Shown: positions 15,542 to 24,379, counted from the first letter of the stretch. The stretch is 64,000 nt of DNA from Jingyaoa shaoxingensis (GCF_014385005.1 NZ_JACRSZ010000017.1:8899-72898), one strand, 5' to 3'. Notes: generated from the letters alone by a model not told the origin. Program-made: numbers and translations.

Positions 15542-16042
15542 AAGGTTCTGTTGATCGAAATATTTACTTTGATTTTACAGTGCTATGTATTTGATTTCAT
15601 GTGTGGATGATATAATATAAAAATATTTGTAGAAAAAAGAGTTTTATTCTATTATGAAAAGAGTAAGGTGTATTCTAAAGAAACAAGAAAGGCAGGGCGC
15701 AAAAAACTGAATATCGGTAAGTTTTCTTTTCTCTTATTTTTCCTTTTTAGTCAATTCTTTTACGAGGTAATCACTCAGTTCTTGAGATGGTACTTTGGCA
15801 CATTTCTGGTAAAGTGTAATCTCCCGCCCTTCATTTGAAAATATGTAAGTTCGAAGCTGACCGGATTTAACCAGTAATAATCCAGTACAATCCAGGTTTC
15901 CGTTGAAAGATGATACAATGCTCGTTTATATTTTATTATATATAGATTCAGAATAAACAATCTCTTGGACATGAAATGTGTCTGGGAGTGTTAGCGTCGG
16001 TCCTGCAATTGATGCACTGAGAAAAAAAGAAATCACAGGAGC
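15542..16042. other. gene-free stretch with the right-hand repeat copy
   Basis: Apart from the repeat at 15701-15812 I see only short scraps. One is a 22-codon frame just before the next gene (GPAIDALRKKEITGA) with no start, probably the end of a deleted upstream gene. Confidence 0.4.
15701..15812. repeat. direct repeat, right copy (112 bp)
   Basis: It matches 12218-12330 at about 92%, with one single-base gap. The minus strand again encodes an end like KVPSQELSDYLVKELTKKEK. It starts exactly in what is the loop of the terminator at the left copy, so the two copies share an abrupt boundary. Confidence 0.85.
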
Positions 16043-16894
16043 ATGAGGATGATGAGAAAGAATAGCGTACTTCGAAAATATATGTCGTCGATTTTGTTAT
16101 TTTTGTTATTTGAGACAGTGGCAATTATGTTATGGATTGCTAAGGATAATCTGTTTTATTTGCTGAATTTCAGCTACATCGGAGGCTGCCTTGCATTGGG
16201 AACAGCACTTTTTACTGCAGGAAAACACTATGCCAGGCATTTCGTGCAACTGACGGTTGGAAGTTATATGTTGTTGTACCTTGGGATAATCTCCTGTGAA
16301 AATATGCAGATTGAAGGTTTTTGGTATTATTTGTTTCAGGGTGTTTTTGAGGCAGCAACAATTCACTATGCGGTGGCAAAGATTTTCGGTCCTTTGCTTT
16401 TTGGGCGGGGATGGTGTGGTTATGCCTGTTGGACGGCTATGGTACTGGATTTTCTGCCTTACAAACAGCCGAAAAAGCCCAGAAAGGAAAAGCTGGGCAT
16501 TCTGCGTTACGTGATGTTTGCAGTATCCCTGACAATGGTTTCTGGCTTGTTTTTGATGAAAATCACAAATCTGGAGAAAATCATGTTCTGGATGTTCCTT
16601 GCAGGAAACGCACTTTACTATATTGCGGGTATTATGTTAGCTTTTATATTCAAAGATAATCGCGCATTCTGTAAATATCTGTGCCCGGTTACTGTGTTTC
16701 TTAAGCCAATGAGCTACTTTTCACTTTTGCGTGTCCATTGCAATGAAAATAAATGCGTCCATTGCAGCAAATGCCTGCAGGTTTGCCCCATGAATGTTGA
16801 AGTCAACAAAGAATCTCGTAAGCGCAAAAATGGGACGGAGTGCATTTTATGCTACGAATGCACGAAAGCCTGTCCCACCAAAGCACTGTATTAG
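16043..16894 (+). CDS. membrane-bound 4Fe-4S ferredoxin-type protein (NapH/YccM-like)
   Basis: A 283-residue protein with about five membrane spans and two C-terminal [4Fe-4S] motifs: CVHCSKCLQVCP and CILCYECTKACP. The membrane part carries the family's conserved FGRGWCGYACW and FCKYLCPV cysteine loops. Relatives (NapH, RdxA, YccM) pass electrons from the quinone pool or flavoproteins to periplasmic or flavin reductases. Start may be ATG 16043, or 16049/16052, which are closer to the CAGGAGC site. It stands alone; a flavin partner that usually accompanies it may be represented only by scraps before and after the gene. Confidence 0.85.
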   Translation: MRMMRKNSVLRKYMSSILLFLLFETVAIMLWIAKDNLFYLLNFSYIGGCLALGTALFTAGKHYARHFVQLTVGSYMLLYLGIISCENMQIEGFWYYLFQGVFEAATIHYAVAKIFGPLLFGRGWCGYACWTAMVLDFLPYKQPKKPRKEKLGILRYVMFAVSLTMVSGLFLMKITNLEKIMFWMFLAGNALYYIAGIMLAFIFKDNRAFCKYLCPVTVFLKPMSYFSLLRVHCNENKCVHCSKCLQVCPMNVEVNKESRKRKNGTECILCYECTKACPTKALY

Positions 16895-17045
16895 GATAAA
16901 AATCATGGATTGCCGAAATCGATTTCAATCTTTGCCACCGGCAGCATCCTGGAAAAAACTGGTGAAGCAATTGAAAAGTAATATGATAAAGTGTAATATG
17001 GTAAGAGATTATTTAAGAAAATGAAATCAGAACAGGAGTAGAACT

Positions 17046-17381
17046 GTGTTAATCAGCGAAAAAATATTTTATTTAATTGGAAAAAATAAATTAACCCAGA
17101 AGGAATTTTCAGAGCAGACGGGTATTTCACAGAGTACGATCAGTGACTGGAAAAGGAAGAAGACGAACCCGTCAGCAGATAAAATCCTGAAAATATGTGA
17201 AGTATTGAAAGTGACACCGTATGAATTGCTGTCAGAGTCTGATATCAGTAAAGATGGTAAAATGGATTGTATTCTGGCATTAGATAAAGAGGAAGAATTT
17301 CTGTTAGAAGGTTTCCGAGATCTGCATAGCAGACAAAAGGACCGTTTGATCGGGTATCTGACTGCGTTGCGGGAAAAATAG
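17046..17381 (+). CDS. XRE-family helix-turn-helix regulator
   Basis: A 111-residue protein with an N-terminal HTH_3 domain (LTQKEFSEQTGISQSTISDWKR) and a helical C-terminal tail. It is likely a DNA-binding repressor of local genes. The GTG start is preceded by CAGGAGTAGAACT. The tail DRLIGYLTALREK resembles those of small Lachnospiraceae regulators; a decayed gene of a related kind lies at 45549-45861. Confidence 0.85.
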   Translation: MLISEKIFYLIGKNKLTQKEFSEQTGISQSTISDWKRKKTNPSADKILKICEVLKVTPYELLSESDISKDGKMDCILALDKEEEFLLEGFRDLHSRQKDRLIGYLTALREK

Positions 17382-17450
17382 CAGAAAATGCTTGCATCCG
17401 CCTACCCCTCATACTACAATAAATCCTTGTGAGAACGGAGGTATGAAAAA

Positions 17451-18128
17451 ATGACAGAGAAAACAGAAAAACAGTTACCTGTATTCAGAGGGGAGATTTC
17501 TCTGCTGGCAGTGATTTTGATCAACAGTTTAGGTGTGGTGCTGATGTTGTTTGCGGGATCGGGTATTTCAGCAATCTCCAGTGTACCGTATGCATTATCC
17601 CTGGTATTTCCGCACCTGACCCTTGGAACCTGGACCTATATTTTTCAGGGAACACTGATTTTTTCTTTGATGATTATGAGAAAGAAGTTTGTGCCGAACT
17701 ATCTGTTTAGTTTTGTAGTTGGATTTGCATTCAGTATGATGCTGGATGTGTATGAACTGAAACTGGCATGGCTGCCAATGACGATACCGTGCCGCGTACT
17801 GTATTTTGCGGCAGGCTATCTGTTGATTGCCTTTGGTGTGGCATTGTCTAATCGCTGCGGGCTCCCGATTATCCCAACGGACTTATTTCCAAGAGAAGTG
17901 TCAGCCATTAAAAACTGGAAGTATTCCAGAGTGAAGATCACCTGTGATCTGACCTGTCTTGCAGTAACAGGACTTCTGACGGGAATTTTTCTCGGGCATA
18001 TTGACGGTCTTGGGATTGGAACAGTCATTGCGGCATTCACTATGGGAAAAGTGATTGGAAGCATTGGAGAGTGTATGGATCATCATGTGAAATTTGTTTC
18101 TTTCATGACGAAGAAAAATGCGATGTAA
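17451..18128 (+). CDS. YczE/YitT-like membrane protein (DUF6198-like)
   Basis: A 225-residue integral membrane protein with six hydrophobic segments. The patterns VILINSLGVVLMLFAGSGIS and FGVALSNRCGLPIIPTDLFP resemble the YczE/YyaS group, here probably DUF6198. The function of these proteins is not established; transport is suspected. AACGGAGG precedes the ATG. It follows the XRE gene by 69 bp and may be co-transcribed with it. A strong hairpin follows at 18237. Confidence 0.75.
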   Translation: MTEKTEKQLPVFRGEISLLAVILINSLGVVLMLFAGSGISAISSVPYALSLVFPHLTLGTWTYIFQGTLIFSLMIMRKKFVPNYLFSFVVGFAFSMMLDVYELKLAWLPMTIPCRVLYFAAGYLLIAFGVALSNRCGLPIIPTDLFPREVSAIKNWKYSRVKITCDLTCLAVTGLLTGIFLGHIDGLGIGTVIAAFTMGKVIGSIGECMDHHVKFVSFMTKKNAM

Positions 18129-18236
18129 TGAAGAACATATGATTTATGCTGGCACTGGGGGAGTAATATTCCCGATCTTGTTATTACTGAGAATCATTCT
18201 GTGCAAAAAAGAGAAAAGCATTGCGAAATAAAGCTA

Positions 18237-18275
18237 CTGGGCAGGCTGTCGGATGTTATCGGACAGCCTGCCCAG
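18237..18275. terminator. strong 14-bp hairpin between convergent genes
   Basis: CTGGGCAGGCTGTC pairs perfectly with GACAGCCTGCCCAG around an 11-base loop, between the convergent YczE-like and coat genes. There is no T-tract on either side, though its strength suggests bidirectional termination. Confidence 0.6.
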
Positions 18276-18306
18276 TATCGTGTAAAAGACGTTGTGTCAG
18301 GATCGG

Positions 18307-18765
18307 TTAAGCCATGCCATTTGCCATTTTGTATTTGTATAACATTTCGGCATGATTCTGTTCTTCGACCTGAATATCGGCAAGAAGTTTGCGAATATCA
18401 CTGGAGCCAAATGCAAAGACTTCGGTGTTATATTCCCCGGATACCAGTTTTTCGGTAGCAATACAGTCTGTGGCAAGAAAAGCATCCTGCATTTTATCCT
18501 CAGATACGGCAATTTCAGTGTAGGTTGCTTTTGGAGTGTAATTACGTCCGTCACTGTCGTTACAGTTGCAGGATGGAACCTGTCCCTTTAATACATCTGC
18601 GAGAGAAGAAAAGTGAGTGCGCTCTTTTTCCTGAAGCATCTGAAAGAGATTTTTCAGTTCAGGATCTTTTGCCTGCTGAGCATAACGCCCGTATTTTTCC
18701 ACACAACTTTTTTCCTGAGTCTGCAGATCTTCGATGACAGCACGTTCTTTTTCACTTAAAATCAT
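18307..18765 (-). CDS. CotF-like spore coat protein
   Basis: A 152-residue protein with the ferritin-like, four-helix pattern of clostridial spore coat proteins of the CotF group. It shows ERAVIEDLQTQEKSCVEKYG, LFQMLQEKERTHFSSLADVL and later DIQVEEQNHAEMLYKYKMANGM. A central SCNCND segment adds two cysteines. It would be made in the mother cell and deposited in the coat, which points to a spore-forming host. GGAAAGG precedes the start. Ferritin-like metal binding is possible but the metal ligands are not all clear. Confidence 0.8.
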   Translation of the reverse strand: MILSEKERAVIEDLQTQEKSCVEKYGRYAQQAKDPELKNLFQMLQEKERTHFSSLADVLKGQVPSCNCNDSDGRNYTPKATYTEIAVSEDKMQDAFLATDCIATEKLVSGEYNTEVFAFGSSDIRKLLADIQVEEQNHAEMLYKYKMANGMA

Positions 18766-19100
18766 ATTATTTCGTCCTTTCCAAATAGTTTATTGTTTCA
18801 TATGGAGCCAGTACATCATACTGCAAATAACTGTACCACATAACTTGCCTGAAAATTCATTCTGCGTTATTAGTCCAGTTAATTTTTGTATGCTGTACTA
18901 GTATGCATCGAAAATCAAGGTTATATTCGCAAAAAAAGGAAACAGCTTACTTTTGTGCTGACAGCATATTTTGCAATGCACAGAAAGTTTAAAGAAAATA
19001 TATTTTGGGACTGGATTCATTTATGTTTACTGTTATAATAAATAGACGGTAACTGTCAGGTGGCAGAACAGTTCAGGCAGATGGATACAAGGAGAGGAAT
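18766..19100. other. divergent intergenic region
   Basis: No gene. An extended -10 (TGTTATAAT, 19031-19039) probably drives the SseB-like gene. The AT-rich part nearer 18800 should hold the sporulation promoter of the coat gene, which I cannot define. Confidence 0.4.
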
Positions 19101-19514
19101 ATGGAGAAAGATCAGGTTTTACAGGGGAATGAGAAGATAGAAGAAGCCATTCGGGGGCTTCAAAATGAGCCAACGCAGGAGATGCTGGCTCATGCCCTGA
19201 CGGTGGTCAGAAGAAGAATGAAAGAGAATGGACATTTGATTGTGGCAGTGGATCCGGCAGGAGCAATGGAGAGCCTGCAGGTCCAGACCATACAGACAGC
19301 AGATGGAAAACGGTGGTTTGCAGCGTTTACCGGGTTTGAGGAACAGATGAAGGGAAGCAATGCGGTGATGTCAGCATTTACGGCAGAGATCGAAAAATTG
19401 TTCCAGATGACACTGCAGACAGAAGAAATAGAGGGACTGATTTTGAATCCTTGGGACTGTACGATGATGCTCAGTAAGAGCCTTATTCACATCGTACTTG
19501 GGGAAAACAGATAA
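19101..19514 (+). CDS. SseB-like protein
   Basis: A 137-residue soluble protein with the pattern of SseB N-terminal-domain proteins: an initial helix, HLIVAVDPAGAMESLQ, then GKRWFAAFTGFEEQMKGSN, and a C-terminal EGLILNPWDCTMMLSKSLI. Function is unknown in Gram-positive bacteria. GGAGAGG precedes the ATG. It lies 23 bp before the MATE transporter gene, likely in one transcript. Confidence 0.75.
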   Translation: MEKDQVLQGNEKIEEAIRGLQNEPTQEMLAHALTVVRRRMKENGHLIVAVDPAGAMESLQVQTIQTADGKRWFAAFTGFEEQMKGSNAVMSAFTAEIEKLFQMTLQTEEIEGLILNPWDCTMMLSKSLIHIVLGENR

Positions 19515-19537
19515 ATTTGTGGATAAGAGGGGAAAAC

Positions 19538-20902
19538 ATGAAACAGAATAAATACGAAATTGATATGTGCCATGGTACCATTATGGATAAGTTGATTTCT
19601 TTTGCACTGCCATTGATGTTGTCCAGCATTTTGCAGTTGATGTTTAATGCAGTGGACGTCATTGTGGTAGGGAGATTCAGTGGAAGCCAGGCACTGGCGG
19701 CTGTGGGATCTACCACGGCACTGATCAATACATTTACCAATCTTTTTATAGGGGTGTCACTTGGAGCCAATGTACTGGCGGCAAGGTTCTATGCTTCCGG
19801 AAAAGAAAAAGAGATGTCAGAGACGGTACATACGGCAATTATGCTGGCACTGATCAGCGGGGTGGTGATGGCAGTCATCGGACAGATTTTTGCAAGAGGT
19901 GCACTGGAGCTTATGGGCACGCCGGAGGATGTCATTGACAAGTCCACACTGTATATGCGGATCTATTTTCTGGGAATGCCGTTTTTCATGATGTATAACT
20001 ATGGAGCGGCAATCCTGCGAGCAGTGGGAGATACCAAAAGACCGTTGCTGTTTTTGATTGTGTCAGGTATAACCAATGCATTGTTAAACATGACTTTTGT
20101 TATTGTTTTTCATATGAGTGTGGAGGGAGTAGCTATTGCGACAGTGATTTCTCAGATACTGTCCTGTACGCTGGTATTACGCTGTCTGCATCATACAGAA
20201 GGCTGTTATCAGCTCCGGTTCTCCAGACTGAAGATAAAGAGCTATTACCTGAAACAGATTTTCCAGGTGGGAATACCGGCGGGAATTCAGAGTATTGTCA
20301 TTAATTTTTCCAATGTACTGTTACAGTCCTCAGTGAATTCCTTTGGTTCTGTATCTATGGCAGGTTATACGGCAGCGGATAACCTGATGGGATTCATATA
20401 TGTATCGGTTAATGCTGTGACACAGGCGTGTATGAGCTTTACCAGTCAGAATTACAGCGTGGGAAATTATAAAAGAATGGACAAGGTGTTGCGGAACTGT
20501 ATGATATTGTCAGTTGCAGTAGCTGCTGTGATGGGAAGCTGCTTCTGGTTCTTCGGACCACAGATTCTGCGTGTATACACCAATAATCCAGAGGTCATCA
20601 CCCATGCCATGGAGATTATGTCCATTACGGTAATGCCATATTTCCTGTGCGGAATCATGGATCTGTTTCCGGGAGCACTTCGCGGAATGGGACATTCCGG
20701 AGTGCCGATGATCCTGTCTGTCATCGGAACCGTAGGAACCAGAATTATCTGGATCTTTGGTGCGTTTCCACATCACAGGACACTGCGTTTCCTGTTTGTC
20801 TGCTATCCGGGGTCCTGGGCAGTTACAATTGTTCTGCAGGTTGTATGTTTCTGGTTTGTAAGGAAGAAAGTACATCGGAACCGCATGGCTGAGGCAGAAT
20901 AG
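19538..20902 (+). CDS. MATE-family multidrug efflux transporter
   Basis: A 454-residue membrane protein with twelve predicted spans and the MATE hallmarks GTIMDKLISFALPLMLSS, NAVDVIVVGRFSGSQALAAVG and, in the second half, VGIPAGIQSIVINFSN. It should export cationic drugs or metabolites using Na+ or H+. Start ATG 19538 follows AGAGGGG; a TTG seven codons upstream lacks a site. Length matches the family. A hairpin follows and separates it from the convergent folate operon. Confidence 0.9.
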   Translation: MKQNKYEIDMCHGTIMDKLISFALPLMLSSILQLMFNAVDVIVVGRFSGSQALAAVGSTTALINTFTNLFIGVSLGANVLAARFYASGKEKEMSETVHTAIMLALISGVVMAVIGQIFARGALELMGTPEDVIDKSTLYMRIYFLGMPFFMMYNYGAAILRAVGDTKRPLLFLIVSGITNALLNMTFVIVFHMSVEGVAIATVISQILSCTLVLRCLHHTEGCYQLRFSRLKIKSYYLKQIFQVGIPAGIQSIVINFSNVLLQSSVNSFGSVSMAGYTAADNLMGFIYVSVNAVTQACMSFTSQNYSVGNYKRMDKVLRNCMILSVAVAAVMGSCFWFFGPQILRVYTNNPEVITHAMEIMSITVMPYFLCGIMDLFPGALRGMGHSGVPMILSVIGTVGTRIIWIFGAFPHHRTLRFLFVCYPGSWAVTIVLQVVCFWFVRKKVHRNRMAEAE

Positions 20903-20932
20903 AAGAGAAGAAAGATCGGAATACGAAAAAAG

Positions 20933-20993
20933 AGCACGAGGAATACTGAAAATACCGGATAAAATCTGGTTATTAAGATTCCTCGTGCTTTTA
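20933..20993. terminator. bidirectional terminator between the MATE gene and folBK
   Basis: AGCACGAGGAAT pairs exactly with ATTCCTCGTGCT around a 32-base loop. TTTTAT follows on the plus strand and the A-run before it (GAAAAAAG) provides U residues for the minus strand. Confidence 0.8.
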
Positions 20994-21029
20994 TGTTACA
21001 AAAGCATATCATAAATTTTGCAGATAAAA

Positions 21030-21848
21030 CTATTTTGTATTCAATTCTTCCAGCATCTGCGCTACGGTCTTACCGATCAGCGGGTGTCTTTTCCATGGGG
21101 CGATCTCTGCCAGTGGAATCAGTACAAAGTCGCGCTTGTGCAGTTCGATATGTGGAATATGCAGATCCGGTGTATCCAGTACCAGGTCATCGTACAGGAG
21201 AATATCCAGATCCAGTGTTCTTGGCCCCCAGTGGATGATCCGCTCCCGGTGAGCTGCACATTCGATCTCATGAAGGCGGTCAAGAAGTTCTTCTGGGGAC
21301 AGGAGTGTACGCAGTGCCAGTGCACCATTTAAGAAATCATCCTGTTCCACACCGCCGTAAGGCTCGGTAATCAGAAAATCAGAAACCGCAGTTACCTGGC
21401 AGTCAGGTGACTCATTCAGTGCTTCAATGGCACCGCGAAGATAAGCTTCTTTGTCACCCATATTGGAACCAAGAGCAATATAAGCAGTATGCCATCCACG
21501 GCTGATCTCTACCGATACCGTATCCAGAGGCAATCCCACCGGAGCCCATGGCTTTTTGATGGTAAGATCTACCTGAGAAACCAGCGGATAGGCAGTCAAT
21601 ATGGCATATGCAGTCTCTTCGGCAATCTTTTCCACTAATTTCCAGGTATTTTCGGTTACGATTTTTTTGATCAGATGACTGACTTCGCCGTAATGTACGG
21701 AAGCAGTCAGATCATCGGTCAGTCCTGCACGGCGAGTGCTGGTATGTAATACAGCAGTCACCAGAAACTTTTGGCCCAGTACATTTTCTTCCGGGAATAC
21801 GCCGTGATTGGCGTAGATCTCCAGATCTTTAATAGTAATTTTATCCAT
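21030..21848 (-). CDS. folBK: bifunctional dihydroneopterin aldolase / HPPK
   Basis: A 272-residue fusion of two consecutive folate enzymes. Residues 1-117 are FolB (DLEIYANHGVFPEENVLGQ, later KKPWAPVGLPLDTVSVEI), which cleaves dihydroneopterin to 6-hydroxymethyl-dihydropterin. Residues 120-272 are FolK (YIALGSNMGDKEAYLRGAI, WGPRTLDLDILLYDD), which pyrophosphorylates that product. FolB-FolK fusions are known in Firmicutes. Last gene of the operon, 14 bp after folP. Confidence 0.95.
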   Translation of the reverse strand: MDKITIKDLEIYANHGVFPEENVLGQKFLVTAVLHTSTRRAGLTDDLTASVHYGEVSHLIKKIVTENTWKLVEKIAEETAYAILTAYPLVSQVDLTIKKPWAPVGLPLDTVSVEISRGWHTAYIALGSNMGDKEAYLRGAIEALNESPDCQVTAVSDFLITEPYGGVEQDDFLNGALALRTLLSPEELLDRLHEIECAAHRERIIHWGPRTLDLDILLYDDLVLDTPDLHIPHIELHKRDFVLIPLAEIAPWKRHPLIGKTVAQMLEELNTK

Positions 21849-21862
21849 GATCCATCCCTCAT

Positions 21863-22669
21863 TTATGCATTGATAATTGCTTTTGTCATATCGATGATAC
21901 GTTTGTTTTCCTTCACATCATGCACACGAACAAACGCACATCCGCGCAGCATACCGATTACGGTAGTAGAAAGAGTACCTTCCACACGCTGGTCGACCGG
22001 AAGGTTCAGTGTGTTGCCGATCACGGATTTTCTGGAAGTACCCAGAAGAACCGGAAATCCCAGAGGAAGCAGTACATCCACATGGTTGATGGCTTCCAGA
22101 TTCATTTCATAAGTCTTACCGAAGCCAACACCCGGATCCAGCATAATCTTATCATCTGCCACACCTGCTTTTCTCGCAATGGCTACAGACTCTTCCATGT
22201 CTTTTACCATATCCTGAAGGAAATTGTCGTAGACTGCTTCGTTACGGTTGTGCATCAGACAGCAGGCTGCCTGGTATTTGGCAGTTACTTCTGCAACTTT
22301 ATAATCATGTTTAAACCCCCAGATATCATTGACCAGATCGGCACCGGCCTGGAGCGCAGCTTCTGCTACGTGGCCCTTGTAAGTATCAATGGAAACCGGA
22401 ATATCAAAGTGTGCCTTGACTGCTTCGATGACCGGTGTAACACGGGCAATTTCTTCTTCATCAGAGAGCAAAGTATATCCCGGTCTGGTGGATTCTCCGC
22501 CGATGTCTACGATGGCAGCACCGTCAGCAATCATAGCTTCTGCATGGCGCAGTGCATCGTCCATATGGTTGAAACGTCCACCGTCCGAAAAAGAATCCGG
22601 TGTAACATTCAGAATACCCATAATATAAGTTTCGTTTTTGGTATCAAATTCATGATTTCCGATTTTCAT
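21863..22669 (-). CDS. folP: dihydropteroate synthase
   Basis: A 268-residue TIM-barrel enzyme joining the pterin pyrophosphate to p-aminobenzoate; the target of sulfonamides. Signatures are GILNVTPDSFSDGGRFN, IVDIGGESTRPGYT, DLVNDIWGF and near the end GTSRKSVIGNTLNLP and VRVHDVKENKRI. Length is normal. It is third in the operon. Confidence 0.96.
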   Translation of the reverse strand: MKIGNHEFDTKNETYIMGILNVTPDSFSDGGRFNHMDDALRHAEAMIADGAAIVDIGGESTRPGYTLLSDEEEIARVTPVIEAVKAHFDIPVSIDTYKGHVAEAALQAGADLVNDIWGFKHDYKVAEVTAKYQAACCLMHNRNEAVYDNFLQDMVKDMEESVAIARKAGVADDKIMLDPGVGFGKTYEMNLEAINHVDVLLPLGFPVLLGTSRKSVIGNTLNLPVDQRVEGTLSTTVIGMLRGCAFVRVHDVKENKRIIDMTKAIINA

Positions 22670-22687
22670 AATAGGAACTCCTTTGTT

Positions 22688-23170
22688 TTAGTAGTCAATT
22701 TCCAGATTTTTCTTAGATTCCGGCCAGTTACATTCTAAACTTGCAGGGCAGCAGAAGCAATTGCGGGACTGCTTGTCGGCACGGTACAGATAAAGGGCGA
22801 GCGGTGTCGCTCCCGTTGCCTCATTGCCACGGTGGTGCAAAATGGCATCCTGTATCTGGTGAATTTCCGTATCTGCAAATCCGGTCTCAGCTAAGATCAG
22901 CTGTGCCATCTGTGCACTGGCAATATCATGGGGCGTACCATGGGCAATCTGCTCATATCGGCCGATATCATGCAGAAGAGCAGCTGCATAAATCAGTTCT
23001 TTGTCCAGCCCGGCATGTTCTTCCAGATTATACAGATACATCAGTCGGGCAACATCCAGAAAATGTTCCATTGTATGTCGGCAGAAAATCCGGTTTTTTT
23101 CCACATCAGTCAGAAGTGAAAACTGCTCCTGATAGAGTGGATGGGAATAAACAGCCTGTATACGTTTCAT
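22688..23170 (-). CDS. HD-domain phosphohydrolase in the folate operon
   Basis: A 160-residue HD protein: RHTMEHFLDVARL, then the metal-binding AAALLHDIGRYEQI, and later HHRGNEATGATPLALYLYRA. It sits between folE and folP. A phosphatase is needed to remove phosphates from dihydroneopterin triphosphate between FolE and FolB and is often unidentified, so this HD protein is a candidate, by position only. A cysteine-rich end (SRNCFCCPASLECNW) is notable. HD proteins of this size in other settings are annotated only as predicted hydrolases. Confidence 0.8.
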   Translation of the reverse strand: MKRIQAVYSHPLYQEQFSLLTDVEKNRIFCRHTMEHFLDVARLMYLYNLEEHAGLDKELIYAAALLHDIGRYEQIAHGTPHDIASAQMAQLILAETGFADTEIHQIQDAILHHRGNEATGATPLALYLYRADKQSRNCFCCPASLECNWPESKKNLEIDY

Positions 23171-23176
23171 GCTGAT

Positions 23177-23734
23177 TTAACCCTTTACCATCTGCAGGAA
23201 AGTCTGCTGGAGAGTAAAATCTTCTGCAAACGTACCGCGTACAATGGAAGTAACGGTCTTGCTTCCAGGCTTCTGAACACCGCGCATGGTCATGCACATG
23301 TGTTCTGCTTCGATCATAACCATGACTCCCTTTGGCTGCAGGTATTCTTCCAGTGCATCTGCGATCTGTGCAGTCAGATTCTCCTGAATCTGAGGTCTGC
23401 GGGCGAATACCTCTACTGTTCTGGCAAGCTTGCTTAAGCCTGCAACACGCTGATCCGGAATATAGGCAACATGTGCCTTGCCGTAGAATGGGAGTAAATG
23501 GTGTTCGCAGGTGGAATAGAAGGTAATATCCTTCTCCAGTACGATATTATTGTTGGTTGCGTGGAATTGTTTGGAAAGATGAGTGGCCGGATCTTCATAA
23601 AGTCCCCCGTAGATCTGTTCGCACATTCTGGCAATACGGTCCGGGGTATCCAGCAGCCCCTCTCTGTGAATATCTTCTCCGATGCCCTCCAGCATAAGGC
23701 GGACACCTTCTTTGATCTTTTCGTGATCCATCAT
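23177..23734 (-). CDS. folE: GTP cyclohydrolase I
   Basis: A 185-residue enzyme converting GTP to dihydroneopterin triphosphate, the first step of folate synthesis. It shows [19 protein letters not shown], the zinc site [19 protein letters not shown] and the C-terminal [14 protein letters not shown]. Start ATG 23734 is chosen because AGGAGG lies 13 bases upstream and the family begins here; an in-frame ATG at 23767 is possible. It is first in the operon and lies behind the riboswitch and terminator. Confidence 0.95.
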   Translation of the reverse strand: MMDHEKIKEGVRLMLEGIGEDIHREGLLDTPDRIARMCEQIYGGLYEDPATHLSKQFHATNNNIVLEKDITFYSTCEHHLLPFYGKAHVAYIPDQRVAGLSKLARTVEVFARRPQIQENLTAQIADALEEYLQPKGVMVMIEAEHMCMTMRGVQKPGSKTVTSIVRGTFAEDFTLQQTFLQMVKG

Positions 23735-23803
23735 AATGATTGGTAAACCTCCTGAATTCTTGTTCATCAGGATGCTTCCGGTTCAGACTGGAAAAAATTG
23801 CAT

Positions 23804-23867
23804 AAAAAAAACATCCTGATGGGAATATATGTTACGACAAGTTACTATCCCTTCACAATCAAGATGT
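23804..23867 (-). terminator. terminator between the riboswitch aptamer and folE
   Basis: On the minus strand ACATCTTGAT pairs with ATCAGGATGT, with an inner GGGATA/TATTCCC stem, followed by eight U residues. It serves as the expression platform of the upstream aptamer. The 3' arm CATCAGGATG is also complementary to CATCCTGATG 35 bases downstream. Confidence 0.8.
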
Positions 23868-23874
23868 ATAGCAT

Positions 23875-23985
23875 CTGTATGTTGCAACGGGTGCGGAATT
23901 CATATCGTAAGACGAGCTTTTCGTTTCCGTGGCAACTCCCCATCCACAGAACACTTGACGCATGAAAACCTATTTTGCATAATAG
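23875..23985 (-). ncRNA. tetrahydrofolate riboswitch aptamer (folT type)
   Basis: Read on the minus strand, the leader contains GCGTCAAGTG, then GGATGGGGAGTTGCCAC, AACGAAAAGC and, at the 3' end, GCACCCGTTGCA. These match in order the conserved blocks of the class I THF riboswitch (GCGUUAAGUG, GGGAUGUNGUC, AACGAAGC, UUGCA). TTTCAT and ATGAAT can pair to close the inner helix. It is followed by a terminator and folE, the expected place for this riboswitch in Clostridia, so tetrahydrofolate would switch the operon off. Confidence 0.75.
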
Positions 23986-24123
23986 CAATCAGTTCGGTAT
24001 GATGATTGCATAATTGCTTCTATGTAATATTTACTAGATGCCTGAATTATAGCATTATTAGTATAGATAAGCAATATAAAAATAGATGGAAATGAAAAAA
24101 ATGAAAAAAATTTTAAAAAGTAC

Positions 24124-24152
24124 TTGCATTTTTTAAAGGATTAGTATAGAAT
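24124..24152 (+). promoter_or_regulatory. sigma-A promoter of tRNA-Gln
   Basis: TTGCAT, a 17-bp spacer, then TAGAAT at 24147-24152, ending 17 bases before the tRNA. Confidence 0.65.
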
Positions 24153-24169
24153 ACATTGTGTTGTGACAT

Positions 24170-24241
24170 TGGGCTATCGCCAAATGGTAAGGCAACGGAC
24201 TCTGACTCCGTCATTTCAAGGTTCGAATCCTTGTAGCCCAG
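24170..24241 (+). tRNA. tRNA-Gln (anticodon CTG)
   Basis: A full cloverleaf: acceptor TGGGCTA/TAGCCCA, D arm GCC...GGC, anticodon stem ACGGA/TCCGT around loop CTCTGAC (anticodon CTG, reading CAG), T arm CAAGG-TTCGAAT-CCTTG, discriminator G. CCA is not encoded. A terminator follows at once, so the tRNA is transcribed alone. Confidence 0.96.
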
Positions 24242-24246
24242 CTTTT

Positions 24247-24280
24247 AAGAGATATTCATTTGGATATCTCTTTATTTTTT
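24247..24280 (+). terminator. terminator after tRNA-Gln
   Basis: AAGAGATATTC pairs with GGATATCTCTT around a short loop and is followed by TATTTTTT. Confidence 0.85.
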
Positions 24281-24379
24281 GCAAAAAATTACTTTGCAGG
24301 AAGTTTTATTTTTGTTATAATCCAAGATGCCAGCAGGCATCTTTTGACTTTAATATCGTAATCGAAACAGGAGATTTAT

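Noticed and set aside
16895..17040. A short coding-like scrap (FATGSILEKTGEAIEK) after the 4Fe-4S gene.
   Set aside because: Too short to assign and without a start; mentioned only as a possible remnant of a flavoprotein partner.
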